From assembly GCF_051622035.1 (NCBI RefSeq), contig NC_135365.1:9962001-10026000 (forward strand): DNA of 64,000 nucleotides, written 5' to 3'. Every line of letters starts with the position of its first letter. Within the stretch, counting starts at the first letter, position 1. The translations under genes and the position numbers were made by a program. The notes under the pieces were generated by a model. It saw only the letters and a program-made list of their open reading frames with translations, was not told the DNA's origin and made no database searches. Of the stretch, positions 35,170 through 47,437 are shown piece by piece. Origin of the DNA: Arctopsyche grandis. Taxonomy: Eukaryota > Arthropoda > Insecta > Trichoptera > Hydropsychidae.

Positions 35170-37090
35170 TGACGTAAATATATTTATTTATTTATTTACA
35201 TACATATTTTCACATACTAATATACAAATATACCAGGAAGGCTTAACAGGTAAACCCCAAATGCGCCTTCCTGGTCCACATAATTATTACATAGATTCAT
35301 GTAAATCTAAATATCTGACATCTATTTATTTATTTATTTATATATATTTTAGCTATCAAGCTAATTTAAAAATACATCTTAATTATTATACTTAACTCTA
35401 AAATTTATAATTAACTTATATGTACTGTCCCTCACAGAGGTGTCTCTTCGCACCTCGCAGGAATGCATCCATGTTTTTAGCAGACCTGACGCACTCAGGG
35501 AGGGCATTATACATGAGCACACCCCTGTGAAAAACACCCCCAGCCGTCTTATTCTTTCTTACTCTACTTACAACTAGTTTGTCCTTATTTCTAGTATAAA
35601 AACTATGTTTATCTCTATTCCTTATTATATAATCATCAAAATACTTAGGTAATAACTAATGATCTAACTTATAAACAAAAGACAATGTACTAATATTTAG
35701 ACTAATTCTAATACTCATCCATCCTAATTCATCTAACATACTTCCAATACTCTTAAATCTACTCACATTCAAAATAGCTCTCATAGCTTTATTCTGTATT
35801 TTTTGCATTTTTTTTAAATCTTGGCCACTAAACAAATTAAGCACAGTGGCACAATAAACCACATGTGGCAAGACAATTGAATTAAACACTAAAATTTTAC
35901 TTTTTTTACTTAAAATATTTCTTAATCTACATAATACACCAACTTTTCTAGCCATTTTTTTTATTATATAGTCAGCGTGTATTTTAAAATTTAGTCCTGA
36001 ATCTATGTATACACCTAAGTATTTTATATTTTCAACTTTTTCAATTAACTTATCATCAATTCTAATTTCATTCAATATATTTTTATTTTTACCATTCAAC
36101 CACATCATTTTTGTTTTATTCACATTCAACTTTAATTTATTTTCACACAACCAGTCATTCACATAATTTAATTCTATATTTAAAATCTCAGACATTACAT
36201 CAACATTCTTTCCAATTATATATATATATCAATGTATCATCTGCAAACAAATGTATTTTACACATCTTAATTACCTTAACAATATCATTTATATATAATA
36301 TAAATAATAAGAGGTTCCCAATTTGGACCCTTGCGGCACTCCATGAGGTGTTACATATTCAGAGGATAACACCTTATCAATTTTTACTATTTGCCTTCTA
36401 TTATTTAAGTATGATTGAAGACACTTTAATACTATACCATTTATTCCTAACTTATATAATTTTTGTAATAAAATATTCCTATCTACTGTCTCGAACGCTC
36501 GCTTAAAATCTAGAAAAACTGCTCCAACAACCATGCTAGATTCATCCATCGCCTCCATCCAATCAGAAACCACCAATTGGATAGCGGTTTCTGTTGAATG
36601 TTTCACTCTAAATCCAGACTGTTCCACAACCAAACAATCATTTATACTAATGAACTCTTTCAATTGAATCATAACGATTTCCTCCAGCATCTTCTCAACA
36701 ATTGGTAACATATTGATGGGCCTCATTTCACTGGCTTTATGTGTGCCAGTAACCTTTGGTACCGGTACAATAGTAGACACCTTCCATGCATCCGGGACGG
36801 ATCCCACTTCTAACGATTCATTTATTAATTTCAGTAACTGAGGTCCAACCATGTCCCAAGTGTTGATTAAAATATCTAGAGTCAATCCATCCATACTAGA
36901 AACTGATTTCATGCCCTTCAATACACCATTTAATCCCCCCATTTCCACTAATTTAAACCTTTCAAACTTATTTAAACCCAAATTAATATCATCATTCACA
37001 CTATTATGCCTTGTTTGTATTGAATTAACTATATCATTCACACTATTGATGTAAAACTCATTCAATCTTTCAACCATATCCTCCATGGTC
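35170..37090 (-). pseudogene. 5'-truncated Jockey/CR1-group LINE with frameshifts
   Basis: The minus-strand reverse transcriptase reads MEDMVERLNEFYINSVNDIV at 37086 through AWKVSTIVPVPKVTGTHKAS, then VVGAVFLDFKRAFETVDRN, and PHGVPQGSKLG. There the frame is lost near 36310. The FADDTLIYI motif is in another frame and is followed by a further break in a TATATA run near 36220. It then continues through NVNKTKMMWLNGK and YLGVYIDSGLNF to a stop near 35656. The endonuclease is absent (5' truncation). TTTATTTATTTA repeats near 35186 and 35320 may mark its 3' region. Non-functional. Confidence 0.87.
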
Positions 37091-37194
37091 AGTATACATA
37101 TATTACAAACATCGTATTAATACGATAAATAACGATGAATAACTTTAATGTAACAATACGAATTTTATATTCGATAAACAACCACAGAGACATC

Positions 37195-37442
37195 TATGGT
37201 GAGCAATATGGCGAAACCTAAGATACAACAATAACCAAAGGTTCGCAACAGAAAATTGGGAAGGAAACGCCAATTTTACAGGAATCGTTTCAATGAAAAT
37301 CAGAAAAATTGGCAAATTCTGATAAGAAACGATCGACTTAGACAAATCAAGGTCTGGCCAATAACGAGACTTAGCGGGGAATCGAACTCGTAACATCAAG
37401 TACGAAATAATTCAACATTCACCACTAGACCACGCTGCTGGT
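37195..37442 (-). mobile_element. tRNA-derived SINE, copy 5
   Basis: Minus-strand copy with a strong B-box-like GTTCGATTCCCC and head AACCAGCAGCGTGG. The body ACCAGAATTTGCCAATTTTTC-like region and GTTTCTTATCAGAATTTG match. It is more diverged at the 3' end. Confidence 0.8.
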
Positions 37443-38560
37443 TAATATATTATACTGCGGCGAGCGTTATCTTACACAGACACACAGAATCGCAATATTA
37501 AATATATGTATGTACAAACTTTTCTGAAAAAAAAAAGATTTCCCAACATTCATCAGTCACAGTTAAGTCTTGTAATTTGGCTGATTAATAAAAAATTACC
37601 ACTTACACGAAAACCATGTGAACTGTATAAGAGGTATGTAATAAAATTAATGGTAATAAAAATAGTCAGATTTTCATTTATGTATATATTGTTTATTAAA
37701 GAATAAAAAAAATAATCAAATATCGACATACATGTTTGAGAAAAAAAACTTAATAATTTTACATTTGTAAAATGATAAAAACAAATATGTATACAATATG
37801 TCATACATATATCCAATATGTATATAAATATTTGTGTTTATGTATATAATAATAAAATAAAATTTTACATTTGAGATTAGCTTACATCTTAGTTAAAATA
37901 AAATTTTATTCAAGTTTCGATTTTTGGAAAGTAAAGCAATTCTATATCTATTAGCATAAAATGTGAGATATGTACATATACATTTTTTTTAAAATAGTGA
38001 AAAAAATGTTTTTCTTATAAAATATTCACAGATTCGCTTTAATTAATTCGAATAAAACACGTATCATATACATTTTGTTACATTGGGCATATTCAGTCTC
38101 CATGTGCTGAATTTTAAACAATTAATATATAATATACTTAAAATATCCTTAGAATAATTTCAAAACTTTGGTTAATTCGAATTTTTATATAAAATGCTGA
38201 CAAAATAAAAAAAAATAATTAATACATAAAGTAAAATGATTTCTTTTAAACTAGTGGTAAACCATTAAAATGAGTTAGGGTAAAATCTTCAAAAAAAAAA
38301 AAAAAAGTATATTAAAATGGAGCAGAAACTTAATTTTAAAACCTAGTACATTTAGAAAATACTCGACAGTGAAGTCTTCTGCTATAATCAGGTAAGTACG
38401 AAGAAAATAATAATGAAGCTGATTTGAATTAGACCACTAATTTGAAAGTGTTTTTATATAAGTAGTTAATTTCAAAATATCACATTATATATTTTATGTT
38501 TTGTTTGATTAAAAAACTTTATCTATTGTTATGGCGTACATAGATAAATTAAAAAAAACT
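37443..38560. other. AT-rich intergenic sequence
   Basis: No gene seen. Short A and T runs and TATA-rich blocks only. Confidence 0.5.
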
Positions 38561-38564
38561 TCAA

Positions 38565-38681
<117 letters not shown>

Positions 38682-38720
38682 TCCAGCACAATATAAGTAG
38701 TGATAAAGAAATTATAAACA

Positions 38721-39281
38721 TTATTGTTTTGCCTTTCTTTTCCGTGTAATGGGTCTTAAATTGACATCGGAATTAGCAGTTGATTTTCCAGAACATTCAG
38801 CAATGTGCCATTCTAATACGGACGCGTTCTCCAAGAGTTCGTTGCAAATTCCACATTCGTACTTCTTTGCTTGTATCATCTGGCGTCGAGCCTTTTTTTT
38901 GTACAGCTTCAATTCGTGTAACTGCAACTGCTCTCTGTCGTAGAATATTTTAGTACAGTGCGAGCAAGGGTAGTCTTGAGGACTTGTGTCGCGTCTTTTG
39001 CCTTTGTTCTCGATACCCAAAGGTTTGTCGATAGCAAACAGCGGCTTGAGGAGTTCGAGTTGCGGCTGTTTCGGAGATTCGTCAAGTATAACGCAATCGT
39101 CCTGTTCTGGAGAGTTCGTTGATAGGTAAATCGGTTCTGTTTCTCTCGTTTTCTCGGCCAGTTGTTCGGGTTTTATGTAAGTTATGAACCCAATATATGA
39201 TGGTGATGGTTCTGTACAGATGACCGGTTCATCGCTGTCATCTGAGTCGCCGTCTACAACAATAGCTCCGTCCCCACTCAT
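38721..39281 (-). CDS. Small C2H2-type zinc-finger-like protein (186 aa)
   Basis: A single uninterrupted minus-strand frame from ATG at 39281 to a TAA at 38721-38723. The N-terminal half is acidic ([18 protein letters not shown]) and contains DDCVILDE, which resembles a SUMO-interaction motif. The first finger-like unit is [20 protein letters not shown] (C-x2-C and one His, no clear second His). The second is [19 protein letters not shown] followed by IAEC (C2HC). The basic C-terminus RKRKAKQ may be nuclear-directing. No precise orthologue is recognised. Intact length and non-transposon composition suggest a real gene. Confidence 0.7.
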   Translation of the reverse strand: MSGDGAIVVDGDSDDSDEPVICTEPSPSYIGFITYIKPEQLAEKTRETEPIYLSTNSPEQDDCVILDESPKQPQLELLKPLFAIDKPLGIENKGKRRDTSPQDYPCSHCTKIFYDREQLQLHELKLYKKKARRQMIQAKKYECGICNELLENASVLEWHIAECSGKSTANSDVNLRPITRKRKAKQ

Positions 39282-39394
39282 GACAATTGACAAGTATTGT
39301 CAACAATAAAATCGAATATCCAGTGTTGCCAAGCCTAAAATTTACCAGCCGGTTTTACTGTGCTGCCAGTATACATATATGAGTTTTGGGTAAA

Positions 39395-39561
39395 CGGACT
39401 ACTAGTCATATGTGAACCAGTCACAGGACAACCGGTCGCTCTAGATCGGTCACACGTGATCACCCGTCACACTAAAACTGGTCACACCCGAAAATTGGTC
39501 ACGAAAAAACTGGTCACACCCAAAAATTCGACCAATTTTTAATTTTTTTTTGGGTGTGACA
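39395..39561. mobile_element. MITE with repeated ACTGGTCACACC motifs, copy 2
   Basis: Inverse of 27261-27432: GTGAACCAGTCACAGGAC, GCTCTAGATCGGTCAC, then repeated ACTGGTCACACCC units up to TTTTTTTTGGGTGTGAC. It lies close to the 5' side of the zinc-finger gene. Confidence 0.75.
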
Positions 39562-39728
39562 GTGACGTGCGTTTTTTTTTAATATTTAATAATAATGGCA
39601 TCCATGACTCTCAAAAAGATCCAACAGATAGAACGGAATGTGTGGTTCTATCAAATGGGGAAATAAGCGAAGACAAGGAACGAACCGGGGCTTTATGAAC
39701 TCATTTCATATCTAGACTCCTGCTAGAC

Positions 39729-40856
39729 CAGTGTTTCTTAACCATATTGAGAGAATCGCCCCCTTTACCACAGTAAAATTATCCAGCGCCCCCCCCCCCC
39801 CCCCACAAAAAATTACTCTATTTTCTATGTATGTATTTCATGCAATGATTTTCTTTACAAATAAAAAATTATAAGAAAAACAAATAAAAAACATGATTAT
39901 TTTTATAAACATTATGTATTAATTGCCGTTTATGTCATATTAACATTACATACATTATAATGTTATTTCAATTTTAAAAGTAAATTTTTTATTAAAAAAA
40001 AAAAAAAAAAAATGAGATCCTTGAGCCTCATGTGACTGCGCTATTTTCGTAATAGCGCAGTCAACTTCAAGTTTAGTTAAATACAGTCTCAAATCTCCTT
40101 TTCTACTAAATATGATGAAGGAAATGCTACGATGGGTAATTTTACCTTTTTCCACAGAAGAGGGTATCGATGGCGAAGACGGACCCAAAAAGCTGCTCTT
40201 TTAAATTTTGACTGACACTTTCTACATCTGATAAAAATGGATTAATTATCCAATCTGGTATTAAAAGTTCATACAAGTCTTTGAATCGTATTATCATACA
40301 TATCTTCGATAAGGGCGTCAATGTGGCTACAGTATGTTTCCAAATCAGAATCTTTGAGCATATCTTCTTTTAATTATTGTAAAGAAGAAAATAGATGAAA
40401 TTCACGCCGACGAATATTATTTTTAAATAATTTGAGTTTGTTGATAAAGCTCAGTATAACGCCTTTGGCTTTAATAAGGCTGATATTGCTTCCTTGAAGC
40501 TTCAGGAGATTTTCATTTATCTTTCCGAATATATCAAATAGTGCTATAGGGGATGAACGAATGAGACGACTGGCATGTTAATGCACGTGTTTTATTTATG
40601 ACAGCTAAAGGCAGAGTGAGTAGCCGCTCTCCGAACCCAGCCGAGTTGGCCCCCACTCGCAGGAAGGTGACCAAGCTCGACCATGTCGTATAGCGAGCCG
40701 CCACAGTGCATAAAATATTTTTAAACAATTTCATTTCGATAGCCATCTTACTTCTGTATCGTGTAACGCCCCCCAAATGTTAAAAATTTAAAAACGCCCC
40801 CCCAGACCTTTAAAACGCCCACAAGGGGGCGCTGGCGCCCCCGTTAAGAACCACTG
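39729..40856 (-). mobile_element. hAT transposon relic with perfect 8-bp TSD
   Basis: The inverted termini CAGTGTTTCTTAACC (left) and CAGTGGTTCTTAACGG (right, read inward) are flanked by TGCTAGAC on both sides (39721-39728 and 40857-40864). The minus-strand interior contains decayed hAT transposase: LSFINKLKLFKNNIRRREFH around 40390-40480, then GDLRLYLTKLEVD near 40080. Stops and frameshifts abound. There is also a C15-like run at ~39790 and a palindrome GACTGCGCTATTTTCGTAAT at ~40034. Confidence 0.88.
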
Positions 40857-40864
40857 TGCTAGAC

Positions 40865-41376
40865 TATAGGATGTGGAATAGGTGGTATGTTGACCGTGTC
40901 CTGGTCTATAGAAACACGCGTGTGTTTGGAAGAGGATCTTTATTGCTTAGTTAATACGGGTGTGTTTGTATGTACGGCGAAGGAGATAGTTGCTTCGGAG
41001 GAGTGACCAGATTAAGCACTTGAAGCTCACTGGCATCTGGGGATGATGCGCTGGTTCTTATACTAGTTGATTTTGCTACACGTAGATTGGCTGGTGAGAT
41101 CATATTCTGGAAGATTCTAACGGGGTCGAGGCTATCCTTAGTGAGATCGTTGTCTCCGGGGGTTTCCATGTACTCGTGATTGCGTATCTGGAGCGAGTTG
41201 ATGGTGTCTTTGCTCTAGTTCAAACAAAGGTATTTCGGCCAAGGTTGACTTTACGTATTCGTACAGGACGCGATTATGTAATTATACTGAGTTCGCGATG
41301 AGTTCTATGGGGGAAATATGTGAGATCATCGACCTCGTTTTGTGATAGTACAAATTGTACTTTATGTATTTCTACA
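40865..41376 (-). mobile_element. Probable solo LTR of a related family (C)
   Basis: On the minus strand it starts TGTAGAAATACATAAAGTAC and ends CCTATA, the same terminal pattern as the family B LTRs. The flanks AGAC / AGAT differ by one base, so a decayed 4-bp TSD is possible. It contains AATAAAGATCC-type poly(A) sequence near 40940. It abuts the TSD of the hAT element, using its AGAC. Confidence 0.7.
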
Positions 41377-41577
41377 AGATTATTCTTCAATATATGTATG
41401 TACATATATCTTCGTTCCGCTATAAGATGAATATATTTTGCCTGGGTGTACAGCTGATACAATGCAGATACAATGTATTCGCAATGTATTTGCAATGGTT
41501 CCCGGAAAGATGCACTAAATTGCATTGAATAGTAGCGCAGTTTCGAGAAGTCATAATTTTCAAAGGCGCTCAAAAAG

Positions 41578-41671
41578 AACTTACGCAATAGAATTCCACA
41601 CAAAAAAACAACTCAGATAACATCCAAATACCCCTTGTCGCTTTTTTATGGAATTCTATTGCGTCAGTTCT
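41578..41671. repeat. Short inverted repeat around GCAATAGAATTCCA
   Basis: GAACTTACGCAATAGAATTCC and GGAATTCTATTGCGTCAGTTC are inverted over ~21 bases with a ~50-base loop. It may be a tiny MITE. Confidence 0.55.
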
Positions 41672-41689
41672 CCTAAAACATCTATGAGA

Positions 41690-41953
41690 GTTTGGATGTC
41701 TCGAGAATGCAACTATCTCGAGTTCATTTTTCCGATCACCATTTGCAATGCATAGCTTGGCTAATGATATCATGCTCTCGGGGATTCTTACGGGCTTGAT
41801 GTTGTTTGGTGCGTAGCTGTATGATGATAATATGATCTCGGGGGTTCCTATGGGCTCAATGCTATTTTTATTGAGTGAGTCAAATTGTCCCTGAGAAATA
41901 AATGCGATCATCGACCTCGATTCGGGATGTACAAGCTGTTCTATATGTCTACA
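41690..41953 (-). mobile_element. LTR fragment (family C), start side only
   Basis: On the minus strand it begins TGTAGACATATAGAACAGC and carries GAGGTCGATGATCGC, as at 41330-41376. Two imperfect ~60-bp units (ATGATATCATGCTCTCGGGG and ATAATATGATCTCGGGGG) are present. The 3' end is not found. Confidence 0.6.
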
Positions 41954-42051
41954 GTGTCATTACGGGATTTGCCCCAAAGCGACATGTATGGCCAATTTTG
42001 TACAACTATACTTTATATAAATTTATAACATTGTTATAAATTTTAAATTAT

Positions 42052-42222
42052 GTTCAAATAATGGTGATAAATGAGGGTGGGTTGCCAATTATGTAGTTTG
42101 GAACCGTTTCAATAATGGAATCAGATAAATTGGTACACTCTGATAGGAAACGATTGACCTGGAGTTACGAACATGTATACTACATATATCTGGCCAGCAA
42201 CACAAGGCCAGTGGTTGAGCCC
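42052..42222 (-). mobile_element. tRNA-derived SINE, copy 6 (partial)
   Basis: The body matches (GTTTCCTATCAGAGTGTACC, GGAACGGTTTC-like and CACCATTATTTGAA), with a broken head near 42222. Confidence 0.75.
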
Positions 42223-42748
42223 AGTTGATAATATTATACGCTACTACTGAACTACATACATACATATGTACATGTGTTGATGGTTTAAAATCTGCTTTTA
42301 TGAGTCAGTTCAGTAGTTGTATTTAGAATACTGCGTTCAACACGTAGTATTGTTCTAATTTTGTTATCAGAAAACGATTCCAATACAATGTCGAATTCAA
42401 TAATAATAATGCATACATAATACTCTTTCCATATTACTCATATTACATATATTGCTATTGTAACGTGAGAATATGTGAGATGAAGTCTGAACCTACATAT
42501 AATATGTATGTAATTGAATGCGTGCATAAACAATATACACGCCAGATTATTCACTGGGCCCGTACGTGTCCAGATAAAGGAAACGCTGGAGTTCTTACAT
42601 TTTACATATGTACATACATACATGGTTGAGTTCGTGCGTAAACAATAGGTAATGTAATGTGTATTTTTACATACCTCCTTTACGTTTCACATTGTTTTCG
42701 TGTGAGTAGTAATTTTTTTTAGTAAATTGATGACAGATCAACAGTTAA

Positions 42749-43877
42749 CCCTTTGTGGCCCAACCTTTTTTTGACGTATTTTAACATATTTTCTGGGATT
42801 TATGGGTTCATAGGAATAAAATAAAGATAAAAATTTGAATTCAAAATTTTTTTTATTTATAATAACATAGAAAAATGGTGGTTCCACAGTGGAACTGGGC
42901 CACTGGCTTCTTTAAATTATTTGTGGAATAGCTTAAAACAATTATTTTTATCACTAAGACATAGTCCCATTAATATATTAATCCCTATTAATTGCTTCAT
43001 TTCTGCCATATTCGTTTGAAGAGTCTTCTGGTTATCAATTTTTTTTTGTATAGCGTACAAATTGTATAGTGAAAAATGTGAAGAAACACATCAGTGGGTG
43101 ATTCAATATAATTGCTCAATTTGTGGCCACAATGAAAACAAATTTATTTTGGATATTATTCCGAGCACCTCTTCCCCATATAATTCGTTGCTCACCACGT
43201 ATCGAATTTAGTGGAAATTCATCTTCGTTTTCTCAAATTTCGTCATCTTCATCATGCTGCTCGTGCCGGTCGTCACCCCTATCCTCCAAAATAGTGGAAT
43301 CACCTATCTAAGTCCATCAGATGCCAAGGATTCACAATCAGACGGTATTTCTGCCAAAAGGTCATTCACACAAGGATTCTCAAATTCAATAAATGACCAT
43401 TGAAGTTTATCTGATATAAATATTTGATAAACATGCCGTCAAAATAGAGATAATAATAGAGTAAAAGAACAAAAAGTAAAAAAAAAATGACAAGTGTACT
43501 AGTGGTCCCACTGTGGGACCACCATTTTAAAGCTATGAATTAGTTATAAAATGTGCGAGATATATGTATTTATTTGTACCATTTAGTTGACACTAATATA
43601 GAAGTATAAAAATACATAGTAACATACCTGTCATCTTTGATAATAAAGTAATTATTAGTGTTTTTCTTAACCGCGATATTCACTTACGCTCTTGCCGAAA
43701 GTCAAAAGTCAACTAACGACAACTTCGTTCTTGAACGAAAGAATAAATATTTTCCACCAACGCTAAATGTCTCTGGTAACGCTAAAATCAAAGTGGTGTC
43801 GAAATGCAACCATTGGGACACTAGGAAAAAAATAATGAAGTTGTGGTTCTTCCACGGCACCACTGGGACACAAAGGG
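42749..43877 (-). mobile_element. piggyBac-like transposon relic
   Basis: The left end CCCTTTGTGGCCCA is preceded by TTAA (42745-42748). The right end reads inward CCCTTTGTGTCCCAGTGG and is followed by TTAA (43878-43881). On the minus strand ~42960-43060 the peptide NLYAIQKKIDNQKTLQTNM leads into KQLIGINILMGL, a piggyBac transposase DDE_Tnp_1_7-type segment. Most of the ORF has been deleted. GTGGTCCCACTGTGGGACCA at ~43501 is a perfect internal palindrome. Confidence 0.83.
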
Positions 43878-44383
43878 TTAAAATCTAAAGGTTATTTTAC
43901 TATTATTTTAAAGCCTTCGTAGCCTCTGATTATAAATCTCTCAATTCTATGCTTAATAATGAGTAATTTTTATCAACAGTTGAACATTTTTTTATAAAAT
44001 ACTTTGGGTAAATTGTAGACAATAGCTGCAAGCTTAAATAAATAATGTGTTTTTATTTTTCACCTTAGCGAGTTACTAATTATATAAATCTCGAAATGTT
44101 TATATATGCAGTAGCGTTGCTAGGCTCGTGCGGGGTGGTCTGTACCTGGTGACACCATTTTTGGGGTGACACCAAATTGTTCAAATTGAAAAACGCCAAT
44201 TCGACATATTCGTTGTATGACGGTCTTTGAGCGGCTACACGCCTCATTGCAATTTCTGCATATATATACAGCTTTCTGTATTTATATAGCTGCCGCGTAA
44301 TCCGTCTGGTGCAGCTATATATAGCATAAAATATGAGCGATAATTGGCTTTTGTTCCAATTCCTGAGAAATCAGTATATGTAT

Positions 44384-44983
44384 TGTAGGAATCTAGCACG
44401 ACTTGTGCTATTACGAATCAAAACCTGTAATCTCATACATTTCACACCGATCATCGTCGCTCGTGTACAAACATACATAACGCAAGGGCAACGTCCCCTT
44501 CGACCATTCCAGAAGAAAGAGTTCATCGCTCGATCGTAAAACGAACGAAACCCAACAGTAATGTCATCAGGCAACCGCGACACATGTCTGAAAAGTCGTT
44601 TACACGTGGCACATGCCCGCATTCTTAAATGAACGACGTCCTGGCGCTGACCCCGTAGCTATAAACCACACGTGTATCGAAGACACGTGCCTCGAAAACA
44701 GGTCAACACGTGTCTCTAACACACGTGTATTGGGAACGAAGACAAAGCATCTGCACGCGGCACGCTTCAAGCCAGAACGTATATAAAACGACGCACCAGC
44801 TCCCAACACCAGAGTGAATCTCTGGAGTTCAACCAGCTCACTTCTCCGAAGCTCAACCTCTTCGTACATACAATAACCATTGTAACAGTTGAACAAAAAT
44901 AAACGATCCTCTTTCAAACTCAACTGAGTTTCCATAGGGAAACCTTTAACCCTTTAACGTCAAAACCTTTAACCCGTCCTATA
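44384..44983 (+). mobile_element. Solo LTR (family B)
   Basis: It starts TGTAGGAATC, ends CCTATA and has the 4-bp TSD GTAT (44380-44383 and 44984-44987). TATATAAAACG near 44780 and AAAATAAACGATCC near 44895 mark promoter and poly(A) regions. It is the best-preserved family B copy here and was used to recognise the others. Confidence 0.9.
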
Positions 44984-45279
44984 GTATGTACCTAAAGGTA
45001 AGAAGGTTAGCTGATTCAATCAGATGGAGACGCAATCCAGAAACAACGTGTGAACTTCTCTTTTGGCGCTTCTCTCTCGTAAGTTGTAACAATTAATAAT
45101 GATGATGGATGATTTACTCAACCATCAGCGAGAAATTATATTGCTTTTGCTGTTGACTCTTTGCTGTTAAATTTATAAATACCATATCCAGTTTTGTGGC
45201 TGGGTTTCAGACATGGTGGAGACTTAACCCAAACATAAGTAATCACGATAAATCTCAGGAGCATATATGTACGTTGTTT

Positions 45280-45690
45280 TGAAAAATGGAAAACATTGGC
45301 CACAGGATTTAGATTGAACAAAACAATTGATGCCAAATGTATTGCTTTGATGAATATGGAGAAGAAAAAGTGGAGGGATATTTTGCGCAGGCTGCTTGGT
45401 ATCACATTGTTTCTTGCCAAGCAAAATCTAGCGTTTCGTGGTCACAAGGAAAGATGAAGGTTCATTAAAAAAGGAAACTTTCTTGAGATGGTTAAGATGC
45501 TTTCTAAATATGATCCAGTGCTGAAATAAGATTAACCTAATAAGATTAAAGCTGAACACAAGTGCACTTCAATCAACTACATCTTATCGTTCACCAGAAA
45601 CTCAGAATGAGTTTTTAAATATTCTAGCAAATCATGTAAAGGATACACTTGTCAAGGAAAGGAATCAAAGAAATTCTATGGGAAAGTTGA
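45280..45690 (+). pseudogene. hAT (DUF4371-like) transposase fragment
   Basis: The translated fragment has GFRLNKTIDAKCIAL, then KKKWRDILRRLLGITLFLAK, QNLAFRGH, and after an in-frame stop and frameshift GNFLEMVKMLSKYDPVL and QNEFLNILANHVKDTLVKE. This order is characteristic of the domain of hAT transposases that resemble zinc finger MYM-type proteins. Several stops make it dead. Confidence 0.82.
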
Positions 45691-45769
45691 TGGGGGGGAG
45701 GGGGGGGGGAGACACAATTATTTTACCACACCAGATGACACCACCTTTAACGATGCCACTGATATACAT

Positions 45770-47368
45770 GTGGGATTGGTATGTATGAGAATATTTTAAG
45801 TTGGCAGGCCTGGCGTCACTCGCTGGTCGAGCCCGAAGCGAATACATTAAACGAGTTGCGTAAAGACTTTGACTTTGAATATCCTCCCGCACACATTCAT
45901 GGATCCCATATACATATGTGTTGTACAGTTTTTTTTTTGATAATTAAAAAATATTGATTGTGTAAAATAAAACAAAGTATAAAAAACAAATTTAATTTAT
46001 TAATATATATGTATATATATATTATATATATTTAAAACACTTAATTTATTCTCTATAATATGTTATGATGACAATGAAATTGGACAGCTTAGACCAAACC
46101 TAGTTATACTTACAATATATTTTGGATGGCAGAAATTCAAATGAATATAACCCATAATGATTTTACAAATTATAGAATTTCGTAAGGCAAGATCAATTTA
46201 CTTTGGCTCCGCAAAAGTGAGTAAAAGCCAAACTTAAATGGAATTGAATGAGATAGTGAGATGTTGATATTGTCGATTCCAATATTAAATACAAGCATTG
46301 AACAAATGATTCAACATTAAATACAAACTGGCGACAATACACGTGTGTATATGCAATTGCATTTCAGTAAGTTTTTGACTCGGAACAGAAAGATGATTGT
46401 GGAGGCAGATGGTAAATGTTAGAAGCACCAATCATAATATTCCTATTTAGTTTCAAAGAAATTTTCAGTACAATTTAGTAATGAATTTGCATTAATGAAA
46501 TGAGAAAAAAATATTCAATTATTCAATAACAAAAAATAAACAATTCTAAATTCAAGCTTTCATAAAACATATATGGAAAACTTGAATTAAGTGAATTTCG
46601 AGGGAAAAAAATTGCACTATTGTGCAAAAGTCTGCCGTTTGGTTAGAGGATTACTATTAAAATTAGAGTAAACATTAATGATTGTATTACCAAAATATAA
46701 AATACAACTGCGGTTAGTTTTAATACTTTAAATTTCGTATTAATGACACCAACCCTATTTTTATTTGTTTTACTTTATTCAAAGACATTGTAACATATTA
46801 AATTACATATATGTCGATTATGTGATTTTTCTCCACTGCGAAAATGAATATTATGACTTGATTTGTGCAACTTCAGATGTTGATTGAATTCATTTTGTTG
46901 AATAAGTATTTTGGTAATACATTCAGGGGGTACAGAGAGTCACATGTTTGATTACAAAAAACACGTATATATATGAATATGATAACACCGATTTTAAATA
47001 AATAATATTTATACATTTAATCAAATATACACTTTTGATTATAACAATATTTTTCCATATAAACATATAAGTTTAATAGTAATGTAGAGTACAACACATT
47101 CATTTTAAAAATTAAAAACATGTACATATTCCATACATAACAGTTTTTCCATACAAGTGTTACAGTGAATTATGTTTGATAATATTTTTTTAAACACCGA
47201 AATATGCATTAATAAGTTACATGATAAACATCAACCGAAAAAAAAGTTTGCAATGGTTCTAAGTTACAACGGTTACAAATGAAAACAGTTATACACACAC
47301 ATGAAAAGCTATTTTATTATCTCACATTTAACCATCTTAGTGAAAACTTAAAATTGCAGACACGTGGA

Positions 47369-47437
<69 letters not shown>

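Larger units (their letters stand above)
44109..45762 (+). mobile_element. hAT transposon relic, interrupted by a solo LTR
   Basis: It starts CAGTAGCGTTGCTAGG and ends TTTAACGATGCCACTG(A), giving an imperfect hAT-type terminal inverted repeat. The flanks TATATATG and TATACATG resemble an 8-bp TSD with one mismatch. Transposase debris is at 45280-45690. A family B solo LTR (44384-44983) lies inside. Confidence 0.8.
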
